DNA from: JBBQFI01 sp038321775
Lineage (GTDB): Bacteria; Verrucomicrobiota; Verrucomicrobiia; Chthoniobacterales; UBA10450
Direction of reading: 5' to 3'
NCBI GenBank assembly: GCA_038321775.1
Contig: JBBQFI010000002.1
Span: 248,001 to 312,000, forward strand
DNA length: 64,000 bases
This document shows positions 15,976 through 25,811 of this stretch, one piece after another (within the stretch, counting starts at the first letter, position 1; every line of letters begins with the position of its first letter). The translations under genes and the position numbers were made by a program. Below the pieces are notes generated by a model that did no database searches, was not told the DNA's origin, and saw only the letters and a program-made list of their open reading frames with translations.

Positions 15976-18405
15976 TCATTCGGCACGAAGAACGACAACT
16001 GGATCGACACGCGTCGCGCGCCGCGCTGGCAACCAGCACGCGATCATGACCGCGAGGCCGAGAACGATCGCGGCGCAGATCCATGCGATGAGATTTGGCG
16101 CGGGCATGTCGGACCATTGGCTGCGGACCAGGCGGACGAGACCCCAGCTCGCGACGGCGCCGGCAAAGAAGCCTAACGAGAGCAAGGTCGCGCCCTGCCG
16201 CGCAACGAGCGCGATGATTTGCCGCGCGGTGGCGCCGAGCGCGCTGCGGATGCCGAACTCGCGTTCGCGGCGCGCGACCTGCAGCGCGAGCAAGCCATAC
16301 AGACCGACCGCGGCCAGGATGACACCGAGCACACTGGACGACGAGACGAGGACAAAGATGAAACGTTCCGCCATGCGCGAATCAGCGGCGGCGTGGTCTA
16401 ACGAGCTGATCTCGTAGGCGGCCAGGCGCGGCAGCGAGCTGTTCTCCGTGCGCACGACATAAGCCACTTCATCGATTTGCTGCGCGCCAAGCGGCAAGAT
16501 TTGCGCGAGCGGCCGCGCGATCATGCCGATGACTTCGCCGTCGCGCGCATCGGCGACCGCTTTCATGTCGGCGGCCACGCCAACGATCGTTAGCCAGGGC
16601 CGCGGCCCATCGAGCCGCCCCCATTTGATGCGTTTGCCGATCGCATCCTGTCCCGGCCAAAATCGCCTAACGAGTGCTTCCGTGACAATGCAAACCGGCG
16701 GCGTGTCCGCGGTATCGCTCTCGAGAAATTCGCGGCCACGCAAAAGCGATTCCTCCATCGCGCTGAAGTAACCGGGCACCGCCACGCGCGAGTAGGAGAA
16801 GTAATAGCCGGACGGCTCCGGCGCCGGCACGCCTTCCGGATTGAAGCCCATCAGATTACGCGGCGCGTTCATCGGCGCGGGCGACGTCACGGTGGCGCTC
16901 CTCACGCCCGGTAGCGCGCGCAATGCGGTCAGCGTTCTCTCCACTGCGCTGGCTTTCGCCGCTGCCTCGCTGAAGAGCCGATCGGAGATCATGGTGTTGA
17001 AAATGGTCCGCTGCGCGGTCGCGAATCCCCACGGCTCGTCGAGGAGTTTCCGGAAATATTGCGTGGTCGTGATGCTGGCCAGGAGAAGCGCCGCCGCCAC
17101 CGCCAGCTCGACGATCACGAGTGAGCCGAGCAATCGGCGCGTGCCGCGATCGAGCGTCGCGCCGCGCGAACTGGTGTTCATGGCGCCGCGCAAATCTGTC
17201 CGAGCCGCGCGCACCGCGGGAAGTAATCCGAAGCCGATTCCGACCAGCAACATGACGCCGGCAGCGAAACCGAAGACCGGCCAATCCAGGCGGACGGCGT
17301 TATCGAATTCGCGCATCGCGCTGCCTGAGGTGTCCGACGCTTCCGGGCTGAGCGCGAACAAAACGGGTGTCGCCCAAGCAGTCACGAGCAGGCCGAGCAA
17401 CGTGCCGATTACCGAGAGAGAAACCGCGTGCACGAGTTGTTGCCTAACGAGTTTTCGCCGACTCGCGCCGAGGGCGGAACGCAAGGCGAATTCCCCTTCC
17501 CGCTCGATCACGCGCGAGAGAAGCAGGCCGGCAAAATTCGCCGCCGCGATGAGCAAGGCACAAAGCGCCGCGGCCACGATGAGCAAAACTTTCGGCCGCA
17601 GATCTTGCACGAAACTGTCGCGCAGTTGCGGCATGTAAACGCCACGCGCATTCGTCGGCGAAGGCGAGGCCTGATTGATCGCCACGCACATGCGGCGCAC
17701 CGCTTCCTCCGCCTGCGCGATGGAAAGTCCCGCGCGTAGACGCGCCGGCGTGTAGAGATAATGGTTGAGTCCAGCGCCCGTCGAGTTCGCGGGCAACGCA
17801 ATTGGCACCCAGACATCGGCGCGATACGGATGACGAAATGCTTTCGGCATGACGCCGACGATTGTGTGGGGGACGCTGTCGAGCGTGAGTGTGCTGCCGA
17901 GGACGTCGGCGCGCGCGGCGAGATTGTGTCGCCAGAAATCGTCACTCACGATGACGACCGCGGGGCCGCCTTCTCGATCTTCTTCCGGTGTGAAATTGCG
18001 TCCGCGGGCCGGCGGCAAACCGAGCACGGAAAAGAAATTCGCGCTGATCCGCGCGGCGACGATGTTGCGCGCCGCCTCGCCCTTCGTGCTTCCCACGACC
18101 ACATTGGTTTCCGTCGCGGCAGCGATGCCTTCGAAAATTTCACCGTCGAATTCGCGCCATTGTCGCAAGGTCTGCTCGCTTAGACTAAGCGTGCTGCCGC
18201 GCGCGCCGCTTTCGTTCTCCGCCTCGTATAGCCTAACGAGTCGTTCGGCGTGTGGAAAGGGCAAGGGACGAAGCAGGGTTGCCTCGACGATGGAAAAAAT
18301 CGCGGTGTTGGCGCCGATACCGAGCGCGAGGGTGAGAATTGCGACTGCGCTGAAGGCCGGTGACTTCAGCAGCATACGAAGCGCGTAGCGCAGATCATTT
18401 AACAT
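15976..18405 (-). CDS. ADOP-type MacB-like ABC permease 2
   Basis: This is an 809-aa duplicated permease starting MLNDLRYALRMLLKSPAF and ending ATRVDPVVVLRAE. It has two periplasmic MacB-core domains and two FtsX blocks, and no nucleotide-binding motif. It differs from its neighbours in its first periplasmic domain (SEQTLRQWREFDGEIFEGIAAATETNVVVG) and in a less conserved ending (LRAE for LRYE), and seems the most diverged of the contiguous run. It begins 36 bases after ADOP 3; the spacer contains the word CTAAGACATC just before the ATG. Downstream, copy 1 of the hairpin repeat separates it from iorA. Four GCCTAACGA sites make it one of the site-richest genes here. Confidence 0.9.
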   Translation of the reverse strand: MLNDLRYALRMLLKSPAFSAVAILTLALGIGANTAIFSIVEATLLRPLPFPHAERLVRLYEAENESGARGSTLSLSEQTLRQWREFDGEIFEGIAAATETNVVVGSTKGEAARNIVAARISANFFSVLGLPPARGRNFTPEEDREGGPAVVIVSDDFWRHNLAARADVLGSTLTLDSVPHTIVGVMPKAFRHPYRADVWVPIALPANSTGAGLNHYLYTPARLRAGLSIAQAEEAVRRMCVAINQASPSPTNARGVYMPQLRDSFVQDLRPKVLLIVAAALCALLIAAANFAGLLLSRVIEREGEFALRSALGASRRKLVRQQLVHAVSLSVIGTLLGLLVTAWATPVLFALSPEASDTSGSAMREFDNAVRLDWPVFGFAAGVMLLVGIGFGLLPAVRAARTDLRGAMNTSSRGATLDRGTRRLLGSLVIVELAVAAALLLASITTTQYFRKLLDEPWGFATAQRTIFNTMISDRLFSEAAAKASAVERTLTALRALPGVRSATVTSPAPMNAPRNLMGFNPEGVPAPEPSGYYFSYSRVAVPGYFSAMEESLLRGREFLESDTADTPPVCIVTEALVRRFWPGQDAIGKRIKWGRLDGPRPWLTIVGVAADMKAVADARDGEVIGMIARPLAQILPLGAQQIDEVAYVVRTENSSLPRLAAYEISSLDHAAADSRMAERFIFVLVSSSSVLGVILAAVGLYGLLALQVARREREFGIRSALGATARQIIALVARQGATLLSLGFFAGAVASWGLVRLVRSQWSDMPAPNLIAWICAAIVLGLAVMIACWLPARRATRVDPVVVLRAE

Positions 18406-18441
18406 AGGGATGTCTTAGAGTTTTAGAGATGTATTCGATTC

Positions 18442-20865
18442 TTATTCGTAACGCAGAGCGATTATCGGATCGACCTGAGTGGCACGACGCGCAGGGATGA
18501 GACAAGCCGCCAGAGCCACCGCGGCAAGAACGAACGTTGTTCCACCAAGCAACGCCGGATTATGCGCAGAGACTTGATAGAGTTGCGACGTAAGCAGGCG
18601 GCCGAGCGCGAGTGCCACAGCAATCCCGACAACTAGACCAACGAAGACCGGTTTCATTCCCTGCGTGAGGATGAGCTGCAAAACGTCGCGCGCTTGCGCA
18701 CCAAGGGCCATGCGGACGCCGATCTCGCCTGTGCGCTGCTCGACTGTGTAAGCGACCGCACCGTAAATTCCGACAAGAGCCAGCAAAAGAGCAATCGCAG
18801 CGAAGGACCCGAGCAACGTGATGGTGAGACGTTGTTGGCCTAACGAATCACCAATGATTTGTCTTAGTGTTTGCGGCTGAATGTACGGCAATTCGCGATC
18901 GACCTTATCGAGTGCGGCGCGCGCTGTGCCCGTGAGCTTTTCCGGACGGCCTTGACCGCCGATCGCAACTGAAAGGAACGAGGAGGTTCGCTGCGCGAAG
19001 GGCCGGTAAAACTCGATGTCGTCTTTTTTTGCGAGCTGCATCGAGCGCACGTCGCCAACAACTCCGATGATTTCGACTGCCTGCCCGCTGCCATTGATTC
19101 CGCCGAGGAGTAGCTGTCGACCAAGCGGATCTACGCTTGGAAAAATCCGTTCTGCCGTAGTTCGGCTAATTAAAACGACAGGCGGATGATCAGCGGTGTC
19201 GTGCTCGTTAATATCGCGACCAGCCAGTAACGGCATGCCGAATGTGCGCAGGTAACCGGGCGAGACACTGTGACTAAGCCCAATGGGCCGCTGTGTCACA
19301 GGCGGCGCGCCTCCATCGGCGCGCGCGTAAGGCGTGCGCGAGAATGCTCCGCTTAAAGGAATCGAATCGGTAATCGCAGCCGACACCACACCGGGCATAT
19401 TTTGCAGTTCAGTCCGCAGCCGTTCGGCAAAACGCGCGCGCGACGCATCATCTCCATATTGGGCGTTGGGCAAGCCGATACCGGCAACCCAAATATTTGC
19501 CGCGCGGAAACCCATCTCTTCATGACTGAGCCGCACGAAACTCGCGAGTAAAAGAGCCGCTCCCGCCAGGAGCAGGACGGAAAGCGCCACTTGCGCAGCG
19601 ACCAACCCGCGCCGGACACGATGCTGACCGGGGCTGCCACTGATAGCGCGGCCGCCATCCTTGAGTCCTCCTACGAGATTCGTTTGCGAACTTTGCCACG
19701 CAGGGTAAAGGCCCATCGCGAGTCCGGTAAGCAAGGAAAGCCCGAAGGTGAAAGCGAACACCGGCCATTGCAGCGCGATCGTCGGTTCGATTGGAACATT
19801 GTTGCCAGCCAACTTCGGAGCCAGCGCAATAATCCACGATGCTACGAGCAAGCCAAGAGCGCCGGCAATTAGACTGAGCAGTGTGCTTTCCAAAATAAAC
19901 AGGCGCACCAAACCGCGACGAGAAGCGCCGAGTGCTACGCGTAGCGCAATCTCGCGCCGGCGTGCCGTGAACCTAACGAGCAATAAATTCGCAACGTTAC
20001 TGCATGCGATAAGCAATACGACCGCAACCGCTGCGAGTAATGTGATAAACGCCGGACGCAAATTCCCCGTGACATCTTCCGCCGCTGGGACAAGCACGGG
20101 CGTCCAGCTGCTGTCGAAAATTCCGGGATAACGCAGCCGATAACTTTGCTGCAAAGTGGCGAGAGCTGCGGTCGCCTGATTGATTGTGACGCCGGGTTTC
20201 AGCCGAGCGATGCCCCGCAAATAACCGACGCCACGCAAGAGCATCTCGCGCGGCATCCCGGGAAGTTCGAACGGTTTCGCCGTCCAGATTTCGCAGTCGG
20301 GTCCAAACCAGGAGAGGGGCATGGTCGGTATCACGCCGACGATCGTGGTGGGAACACCATTGAGTGTAAGACTGCGACCGAGCACCTGCGGATCGGATGC
20401 GAGTTGTTTGCGCCAAAAATGTTCGCTCACCAGCGCAACGTCTGCATTTTGTTCTTCGTTAGGCAGAAAGAGACGGCCCCGCAAAGGACGCACTCCGACG
20501 AGATCGAAATAATTCGCAGTGACGATCGCGCCGTTCAATTGGACCGGATCGCCCATACCGGTGAGGATGAAGCCCATCCCGCTGTCCGCTGCCATTCCGG
20601 AGAAAACCGTCTGGCCATCGCGGTAATGCCAGAAGCGGGGCAGCGAAAACGGCATCTGCTGCATGTTGCGCTCCTTTGCTTCACCGTAGACGCGTACGAT
20701 GCGGCTCTGCTCCCTAAAGGGAAGACCGCGCAGAAAAAGACTTTGGACCAAAGTAAAGATCGCGCTATTCGCCCCTATTCCAAGCGCAAGAGTTGCGATC
20801 GCGATCAAACTGAAGCCCGGCGACTTGATCAACAAGCGAACCGCGTAGCGAAGATCATTAAGCAT
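18442..20865 (-). CDS. ADOP-type MacB-like ABC permease 3
   Basis: This 807-aa copy shares long identical stretches with ADOP 4, for example VRVYGEAKERN, FILTGMGDP and GVPTTIIGVIPTMP-like segments, and the same length. The two are probably products of a fairly recent tandem duplication. Its topology is the usual eight helices with two large periplasmic domains. The start MLNDLRYAVRLLIKSPGF is preceded by CTAATACATC. Spacers to both neighbours are 35-36 bases. As with the others, it depends on an ATPase encoded elsewhere, most simply one of the two in this array. The substrate is unknown. Confidence 0.92.
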   Translation of the reverse strand: MLNDLRYAVRLLIKSPGFSLIAIATLALGIGANSAIFTLVQSLFLRGLPFREQSRIVRVYGEAKERNMQQMPFSLPRFWHYRDGQTVFSGMAADSGMGFILTGMGDPVQLNGAIVTANYFDLVGVRPLRGRLFLPNEEQNADVALVSEHFWRKQLASDPQVLGRSLTLNGVPTTIVGVIPTMPLSWFGPDCEIWTAKPFELPGMPREMLLRGVGYLRGIARLKPGVTINQATAALATLQQSYRLRYPGIFDSSWTPVLVPAAEDVTGNLRPAFITLLAAVAVVLLIACSNVANLLLVRFTARRREIALRVALGASRRGLVRLFILESTLLSLIAGALGLLVASWIIALAPKLAGNNVPIEPTIALQWPVFAFTFGLSLLTGLAMGLYPAWQSSQTNLVGGLKDGGRAISGSPGQHRVRRGLVAAQVALSVLLLAGAALLLASFVRLSHEEMGFRAANIWVAGIGLPNAQYGDDASRARFAERLRTELQNMPGVVSAAITDSIPLSGAFSRTPYARADGGAPPVTQRPIGLSHSVSPGYLRTFGMPLLAGRDINEHDTADHPPVVLISRTTAERIFPSVDPLGRQLLLGGINGSGQAVEIIGVVGDVRSMQLAKKDDIEFYRPFAQRTSSFLSVAIGGQGRPEKLTGTARAALDKVDRELPYIQPQTLRQIIGDSLGQQRLTITLLGSFAAIALLLALVGIYGAVAYTVEQRTGEIGVRMALGAQARDVLQLILTQGMKPVFVGLVVGIAVALALGRLLTSQLYQVSAHNPALLGGTTFVLAAVALAACLIPARRATQVDPIIALRYE

Positions 20866-20900
20866 AACGATGTATTAGATTTCTGTCTATGTCTTAGAAC

Positions 20901-23324
20901 TTACTCATAATGCAGCGCGACAATCGGATTGACCTGAGTGGCGCGCCGCGCGGGTATGAGACAGGCAGCGAGAGCGACGGCGGCAAGAATAAACGTCGTT
21001 CCCGCGAGCAGCGCGGGATTACTGGCAGACACTTCATACAATTGCGAGGTAAGCAGCCGACCGAGACCGAGAGCCACCACGACGCCCGCAACCAGACCAA
21101 ACAGGACCGGCATCATTCCCTGTGAGAGAACAAGCTGCAGGACGTCATACGTGCGGGCTCCGAGTGCCATACGGACACCGATTTCGCCCGTGCGCTGCAC
21201 GACGGTGTAGGCAACCGCGCCGTAGATCCCAATCACGGCGAGCAGCAATGCAACACCGGCGAAAATTCCGAGCAAAGTAGTCGTTAGGCGTTGTTGGCCG
21301 AGTGAAGTGTCCATGACCTCGGTCATCGTTGTCGGCTGGATGATCGGCAATTCGCGGTCGATTCTATCGAGCGTCGCGCGCGCCGTCGCGGCAATCGCGT
21401 CGGGCCGGATCGATGTTCGAATCGAGAGTGTAAAGAATGGGAAAATTCGTTGCGCGAGTGGCCGGTAAAATTCGACTTCGTCGGTCTTATCTAGTTGTCG
21501 GAACCGAATATCCGCGACGACGCCAACAATCTCGGTAACTAAACCAGTGCCATTGTCCGTGCCGAAATACATTTGGTGGCCGATTGGATTTTCACCGGGA
21601 AACAAACGCTTCGCTGTTCCCTGGCTGATGAGGACAACCGGCGGCGTGTCCGTTTTGTCGCGTTCGTCCACATTGCGGCCGGCGATGAGCGAGATGCCAA
21701 AAGTTTGCAGATAACCTGGTGACACGCTGTGCATTAAACCAAGGGGACGCTGATTTATCGGGAGCGGGTCGCGATCGACGCGGGCGTAGGGCGACTGCGC
21801 GAAGTTGCCCGTCAACGCGACGCTGTCACTAATAGCGACCGCTTCCACGCCGGGAGCAGTTTGCAGTTCGTCCTGAAGACGCTTGGCGAAACGAGCGTAA
21901 GCGGCCTTATCCGGATAACGCGCCGGAGGCAACCCGATGCCGCCCACCCAAATGTGATCGACGCGAAAACCGACGTTCTCTTTTGCGAGACGCAGAAAAC
22001 TTGTGATGAGCAAGCCGGCGCCCGCGAGTAAAACAACGGATAGACAAACCTGTGCTGCAACGAGGCCGCGGCGAAATCGATGTTGCGCCGGACTGCCGCT
22101 AGTAGCGCGACCGCCATCTTTTAAGCCGTTGACCAAATCCGAGCGCGCACTTTGCAGCGCCGGATACAGGCCCATGCCAATACCTACTGCGAGTGAAAGG
22201 AAGAGCGTAAATGCGAGAACCGGGAGATTGAGCGCGGTTACACTTTCAAGCGGCACGTTTTGACCAGCCAACTTCGGCACGAGCGGAAGCGCCCAGAGCG
22301 CCATACAAATACCGAGCACCGCGGCGGTGAGACTAAGCAGCGTACTTTCAATGACGAACAAACGCACGATGCCGCTGCGCGACGCACCGAGAGCAACGCG
22401 AAGCGCGATCTCGCGCCGACGACCCGTGAAACGTACGAGCAAAAGATTAGCGACGTTACTGCAAGCGATGAGCAAAACGAATGCGACCGCCCCGAGCAGC
22501 GTGAGAAATGCGGGACGCAATTGTCCGGTCGCGTCTTCCGGCGCCGTGACCAGCACCGGCTGCCATGTGTTATCCGCCTTCTCCGCATTCTGCCTGTGAT
22601 AACTTTCCTGCACTGCGGCGAGATTTGCTTTGGCCTGCTCCATCGTCACTCCAGGTTTCAGCCGCCCAATCACGCGCATGAAACTAACGCCACGCATGAG
22701 CAAGTCTTTGGGCGTTCCTGGCAGATCGAATGGTTTCACCGTCCAAACTTCAAGATCGGGCCCGAACCATGAGATCGGCATCGTTGGGATGACCCCGATG
22801 ATCGTGGTCGGCACGCCATTCAAGGTCAGACTGCGTCCGAGCACATTCACATCAGACGCGAGGCGGCTCCGCCAGAAATGTTCGCTAATGACTGTGACGT
22901 CCGCTTTCATTTCCTCTTCCGGACGGAAGAGCCGGCCGAGAATCGGTTTCACACCGAGAAGATGAAAATAGTTCGCGGTGACGTTGTCGCCGTTCAATTG
23001 AATGGGGTCGCCCATGCCGGTAAGAATGAATCCTGTTCCGGCGTCCGCTGCGGTTTCGGAAAAAACCGTCTGCGCGTCGCGGTAGTGCCAGTAGCGCGGA
23101 ATCGACATGGGCAATTGCAGCAGATTGCGCTCTTTCGCTTCGCCATAGACGCGAAGAACGCGCGCGGGATCTTCGAAAGGCAACCCGCGCAAAAATAAAT
23201 CATGCACCAGACTGAAAATCGCAGTGTTCATGCCGATGCCGAGGGCGAGCGTAAGAACCGCAATCAGTGTGAAGGCGGGCGATTTCATGAGCGAGCGAAA
23301 CGCGAAACGAAGATCCTGGATCAT
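20901..23324 (-). CDS. ADOP-type MacB-like ABC permease 4
   Basis: This is an 807-aa sister of ADOP 3, starting MIQDLRFAFRSLMKSPAF with the hallmark LALGIGMNTAIF and ending ATQVNPIVALHYE. It has two MacB-core domains and two FtsX blocks. The upstream spacer carries two tandem copies of the word CTAACACATC (minus strand, 23331-23352) before the ATG. It holds one GTCGTTAGGC site (21280-21289), encoding Arg-Leu-Thr-Thr. Upstream of that site a stretch of 7.2 kb, through ADOP 5 and 6, has no intact motif copy, the largest gap in the window. Confidence 0.92.
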   Translation of the reverse strand: MIQDLRFAFRSLMKSPAFTLIAVLTLALGIGMNTAIFSLVHDLFLRGLPFEDPARVLRVYGEAKERNLLQLPMSIPRYWHYRDAQTVFSETAADAGTGFILTGMGDPIQLNGDNVTANYFHLLGVKPILGRLFRPEEEMKADVTVISEHFWRSRLASDVNVLGRSLTLNGVPTTIIGVIPTMPISWFGPDLEVWTVKPFDLPGTPKDLLMRGVSFMRVIGRLKPGVTMEQAKANLAAVQESYHRQNAEKADNTWQPVLVTAPEDATGQLRPAFLTLLGAVAFVLLIACSNVANLLLVRFTGRRREIALRVALGASRSGIVRLFVIESTLLSLTAAVLGICMALWALPLVPKLAGQNVPLESVTALNLPVLAFTLFLSLAVGIGMGLYPALQSARSDLVNGLKDGGRATSGSPAQHRFRRGLVAAQVCLSVVLLAGAGLLITSFLRLAKENVGFRVDHIWVGGIGLPPARYPDKAAYARFAKRLQDELQTAPGVEAVAISDSVALTGNFAQSPYARVDRDPLPINQRPLGLMHSVSPGYLQTFGISLIAGRNVDERDKTDTPPVVLISQGTAKRLFPGENPIGHQMYFGTDNGTGLVTEIVGVVADIRFRQLDKTDEVEFYRPLAQRIFPFFTLSIRTSIRPDAIAATARATLDRIDRELPIIQPTTMTEVMDTSLGQQRLTTTLLGIFAGVALLLAVIGIYGAVAYTVVQRTGEIGVRMALGARTYDVLQLVLSQGMMPVLFGLVAGVVVALGLGRLLTSQLYEVSASNPALLAGTTFILAAVALAACLIPARRATQVNPIVALHYE

Positions 23325-23359
23325 ATATTTGATGTGTTAGTCGATGTGTTAGATAACAA

Positions 23360-25780
23360 TTATTCCGATCGGAGCGTGACGATGGGATCGACTTGCGAGG
23401 CGCGTCGCGCTGGCAACCATGACGCGGCAAGCGTGGCGATGAGAAGAACGGCCGCGACGCCAAAATAAATTTCGAGATCGGCAGGTTGAATTTGAAAGAG
23501 GATGCTGCGCAGCAAATGTGAGATCGCGATGGCGCCGGCAGTTCCAAGCACGACTCCAGCTCCGAGCAACCTCACGCCATGTGAAAGAATCAGACTCTGA
23601 ATCTGTCTACGCTGCGCACCGAGCGCGAGACGAACGCCGATTTCGCGCAAACGCTGCGCTGAACTATATGCGACCGCTCCGTACAAACCGATTGTCGCGA
23701 GTCCCAGAGCGAGCGCAGCGAAAACAGAGAAGAGGAATGTAAGCAGACGTTGCGTGCCCCAGGTTTCCTGCACGCGATCGGCCATCGGGCGGACGTCGAA
23801 GACCGGTTCGGTAGGATCGATTGAGCTGACGATGTCGCGGATCGGTTTTTCAAGCGAGGTCAGTCCAGATCCAGCGCGGACAAAAAGATCGAGACTGTTG
23901 CGTTGCGCCTGCGCCATTGAACAATAAATCGCCGGCAACGGCGCCATTTCATCGATGGCGTGAAATCGCATGCGCGCGACTACGCCGACAATTTCATGCA
24001 TGACGTTGCCTTCCTCGTCGTTCCCGGCGTCGACCGAAATGCGCTTACCGACTGGATTTTCTCCGGGGAAATATTGTTCGGCCAAAGCCTGATCAATGAT
24101 TACGACGCGCGGTGAATTTGTTGTGTCGCTCTCATTAAAGTTACGGCCGCGCAAAATGGTTGTTTCAAGGGTGGCGAAGTAGTCACCGGCAATTACCTCG
24201 AGATCGACGTCTGGGATTTGTCCAGGCGGTGGCGCAGGTGCGCCTTCGCGAACAAATCCAGTCTGCCATCCGCCCATCAGCGGGGAATTCGATCCGATGC
24301 CAGCACTTTTAACTCCGGGCAGTCGGCTCACTCGTTCCAGAAGTGTCTTGGAAAATGTGATAACTTTTTCTCGACTAGAGTAAGACTTGAACGGCAGCTC
24401 CAGTCGCGCGCTCAGCAGACCTCGCGGTTCGTAACCGAGTTGCAGAGACTGCATGCGCGCAAAGCTTTTCAGAACGAGCGCAGCAGCGACGAGCAACGTA
24501 AGAGTGAGCGCAATCTCACTGATGACGAGCCAATCGCGCGTGCGTTTGGCCGAAGGCGAATCACCGCTTCCTTGCGAGCCTGCTTTGAGCGCGAGTTGAA
24601 CATCGGCGCGAGATGTCCGCCAGGCCGGCCACAATCCGAAAAGTATCGTCGTGAGAGATGCGATGATGAAGGCAAATCCGAGCACAGGAAAATCGAACGA
24701 GATTTCCTGAAACCTCGAAACGCCTTGGGGCGCGAGCGCGACAAGCGCATCGCGAACCCAAACCGCGAGAAATAATCCAAGCACTCCACCGAGAAGCGCG
24801 ATGACAAAACTCTCGACCAAAAGTTGGCGAATGATTTGGCGACGGCTCGCACCAACGGCGGCGCGAATAGCAAACTCTCTGGCCCGCGCAGCGCCACGCG
24901 CGGCAAATAGATTGGCCAGATTTGCGCACGCGATGAGCAGAACCAATCCAACTGCACCGAGAAGCAGCGCGAGATTCGTTCGATACTTGCCGACCAAATT
25001 CTCAAGGAGCGGCGTGACGACGACGCCGACTTGCGTATTGGTCGCGGGATACGCTTTTTCCAAACGTGCGCCGATGCCCTTCATTTCCGTGCGCGCCTGA
25101 TCGACCTTCACGTTCGGTATCAATCGGCCCCAGACAAACATCATGGGATGATGCGAACGATCGAGCCATGCCGGGTTGTTACTTCGGCGCATCAGGGAAA
25201 ACCAGGCGTCGGTATCTTGCGGCGAGGTCATCTGCGGCGGCATTACTCCGACGACGGTGAAATTTTGATCGTGCAAATTTACGGAGCGGCCGATGACACT
25301 TGAATCGCGATTAAATGCGCGCTGCCAGAGACGATCGCTAATCACAACAACAGGTAGCGCTCCGACTTTATCTTCGTTCTCGGTGAATGTGCGGCCTAAC
25401 TCCGGCGCAAGTCCGATCACGTTAAAAAAATTCCTCGTAACCGAAGCACACGAAATTCGTTCGGCTTCACGCCCGGGAATACCGCTGAGGTTTCGCGACT
25501 CCTTGTGCGTCACCGCAAGGTGTTCGAAAACAGTATTGTCGTTTCGCCAGTCGAAGTAATCCGGGAGCGCGACGGAAAAATCCTGACCGGGCCCGGACGA
25601 TTCGTTCAAGACCATGATACGATCGGCTGCCGGGTAAGGAAGCGGTCGCAGCAAGACGGCATTGATCACGCTAAAGATGGCGGCGTTCGCACCAATGCCG
25701 AGCGCGAGCGTAACGACGGCAACAAAAGTAAAGCCTGGCGACTTGCGGAGTTGACGAAGAGCGTAGCGAAGATCACCCAT
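23360..25780 (-). CDS. ADOP-type MacB-like ABC permease 5
   Basis: This is an 806-aa duplicated permease, starting MGDLRYALRQLRKSPGF with LALGIGANAAIF and ending ASQVDPIVTLRSE. The first FtsX block contains ANLFAARGAARAREFAIRAAVGASR; the second follows FDVRPMADRVQETWGTQR. It resembles ADOP 1 and 6 more than the 3/4 pair in its first periplasmic domain (PDYFDWRNDNTVFEHLAVTHKESRNLSG). The start lies 31 bases after ADOP 6, with a CTAATACAAC word before the ATG. No intact GCCTAACGA site falls within it; one variant occurs at 25394. Confidence 0.92.
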   Translation of the reverse strand: MGDLRYALRQLRKSPGFTFVAVVTLALGIGANAAIFSVINAVLLRPLPYPAADRIMVLNESSGPGQDFSVALPDYFDWRNDNTVFEHLAVTHKESRNLSGIPGREAERISCASVTRNFFNVIGLAPELGRTFTENEDKVGALPVVVISDRLWQRAFNRDSSVIGRSVNLHDQNFTVVGVMPPQMTSPQDTDAWFSLMRRSNNPAWLDRSHHPMMFVWGRLIPNVKVDQARTEMKGIGARLEKAYPATNTQVGVVVTPLLENLVGKYRTNLALLLGAVGLVLLIACANLANLFAARGAARAREFAIRAAVGASRRQIIRQLLVESFVIALLGGVLGLFLAVWVRDALVALAPQGVSRFQEISFDFPVLGFAFIIASLTTILFGLWPAWRTSRADVQLALKAGSQGSGDSPSAKRTRDWLVISEIALTLTLLVAAALVLKSFARMQSLQLGYEPRGLLSARLELPFKSYSSREKVITFSKTLLERVSRLPGVKSAGIGSNSPLMGGWQTGFVREGAPAPPPGQIPDVDLEVIAGDYFATLETTILRGRNFNESDTTNSPRVVIIDQALAEQYFPGENPVGKRISVDAGNDEEGNVMHEIVGVVARMRFHAIDEMAPLPAIYCSMAQAQRNSLDLFVRAGSGLTSLEKPIRDIVSSIDPTEPVFDVRPMADRVQETWGTQRLLTFLFSVFAALALGLATIGLYGAVAYSSAQRLREIGVRLALGAQRRQIQSLILSHGVRLLGAGVVLGTAGAIAISHLLRSILFQIQPADLEIYFGVAAVLLIATLAASWLPARRASQVDPIVTLRSE

Positions 25781-25811
25781 GGTTGTATTAGTCGTTAGGG
25801 CGATTCGCAGT

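Noticed and set aside
15797..16117. Minus frame reading ARVSRAGRGVPAS-like peptide
   Set aside because: It runs through the nested-hairpin repeat; such frames recur wherever the repeat occurs and are not genes.
16841..17638. Plus-strand frame of 265 codons inside ADOP 2
   Set aside because: Shadow of the permease gene; low-complexity Ser/Arg/Ala composition and no start signal.
20146..20910. Plus-strand frame of 254 codons across ADOP 3
   Set aside because: Antisense to conserved MacB-core codons; no family features.
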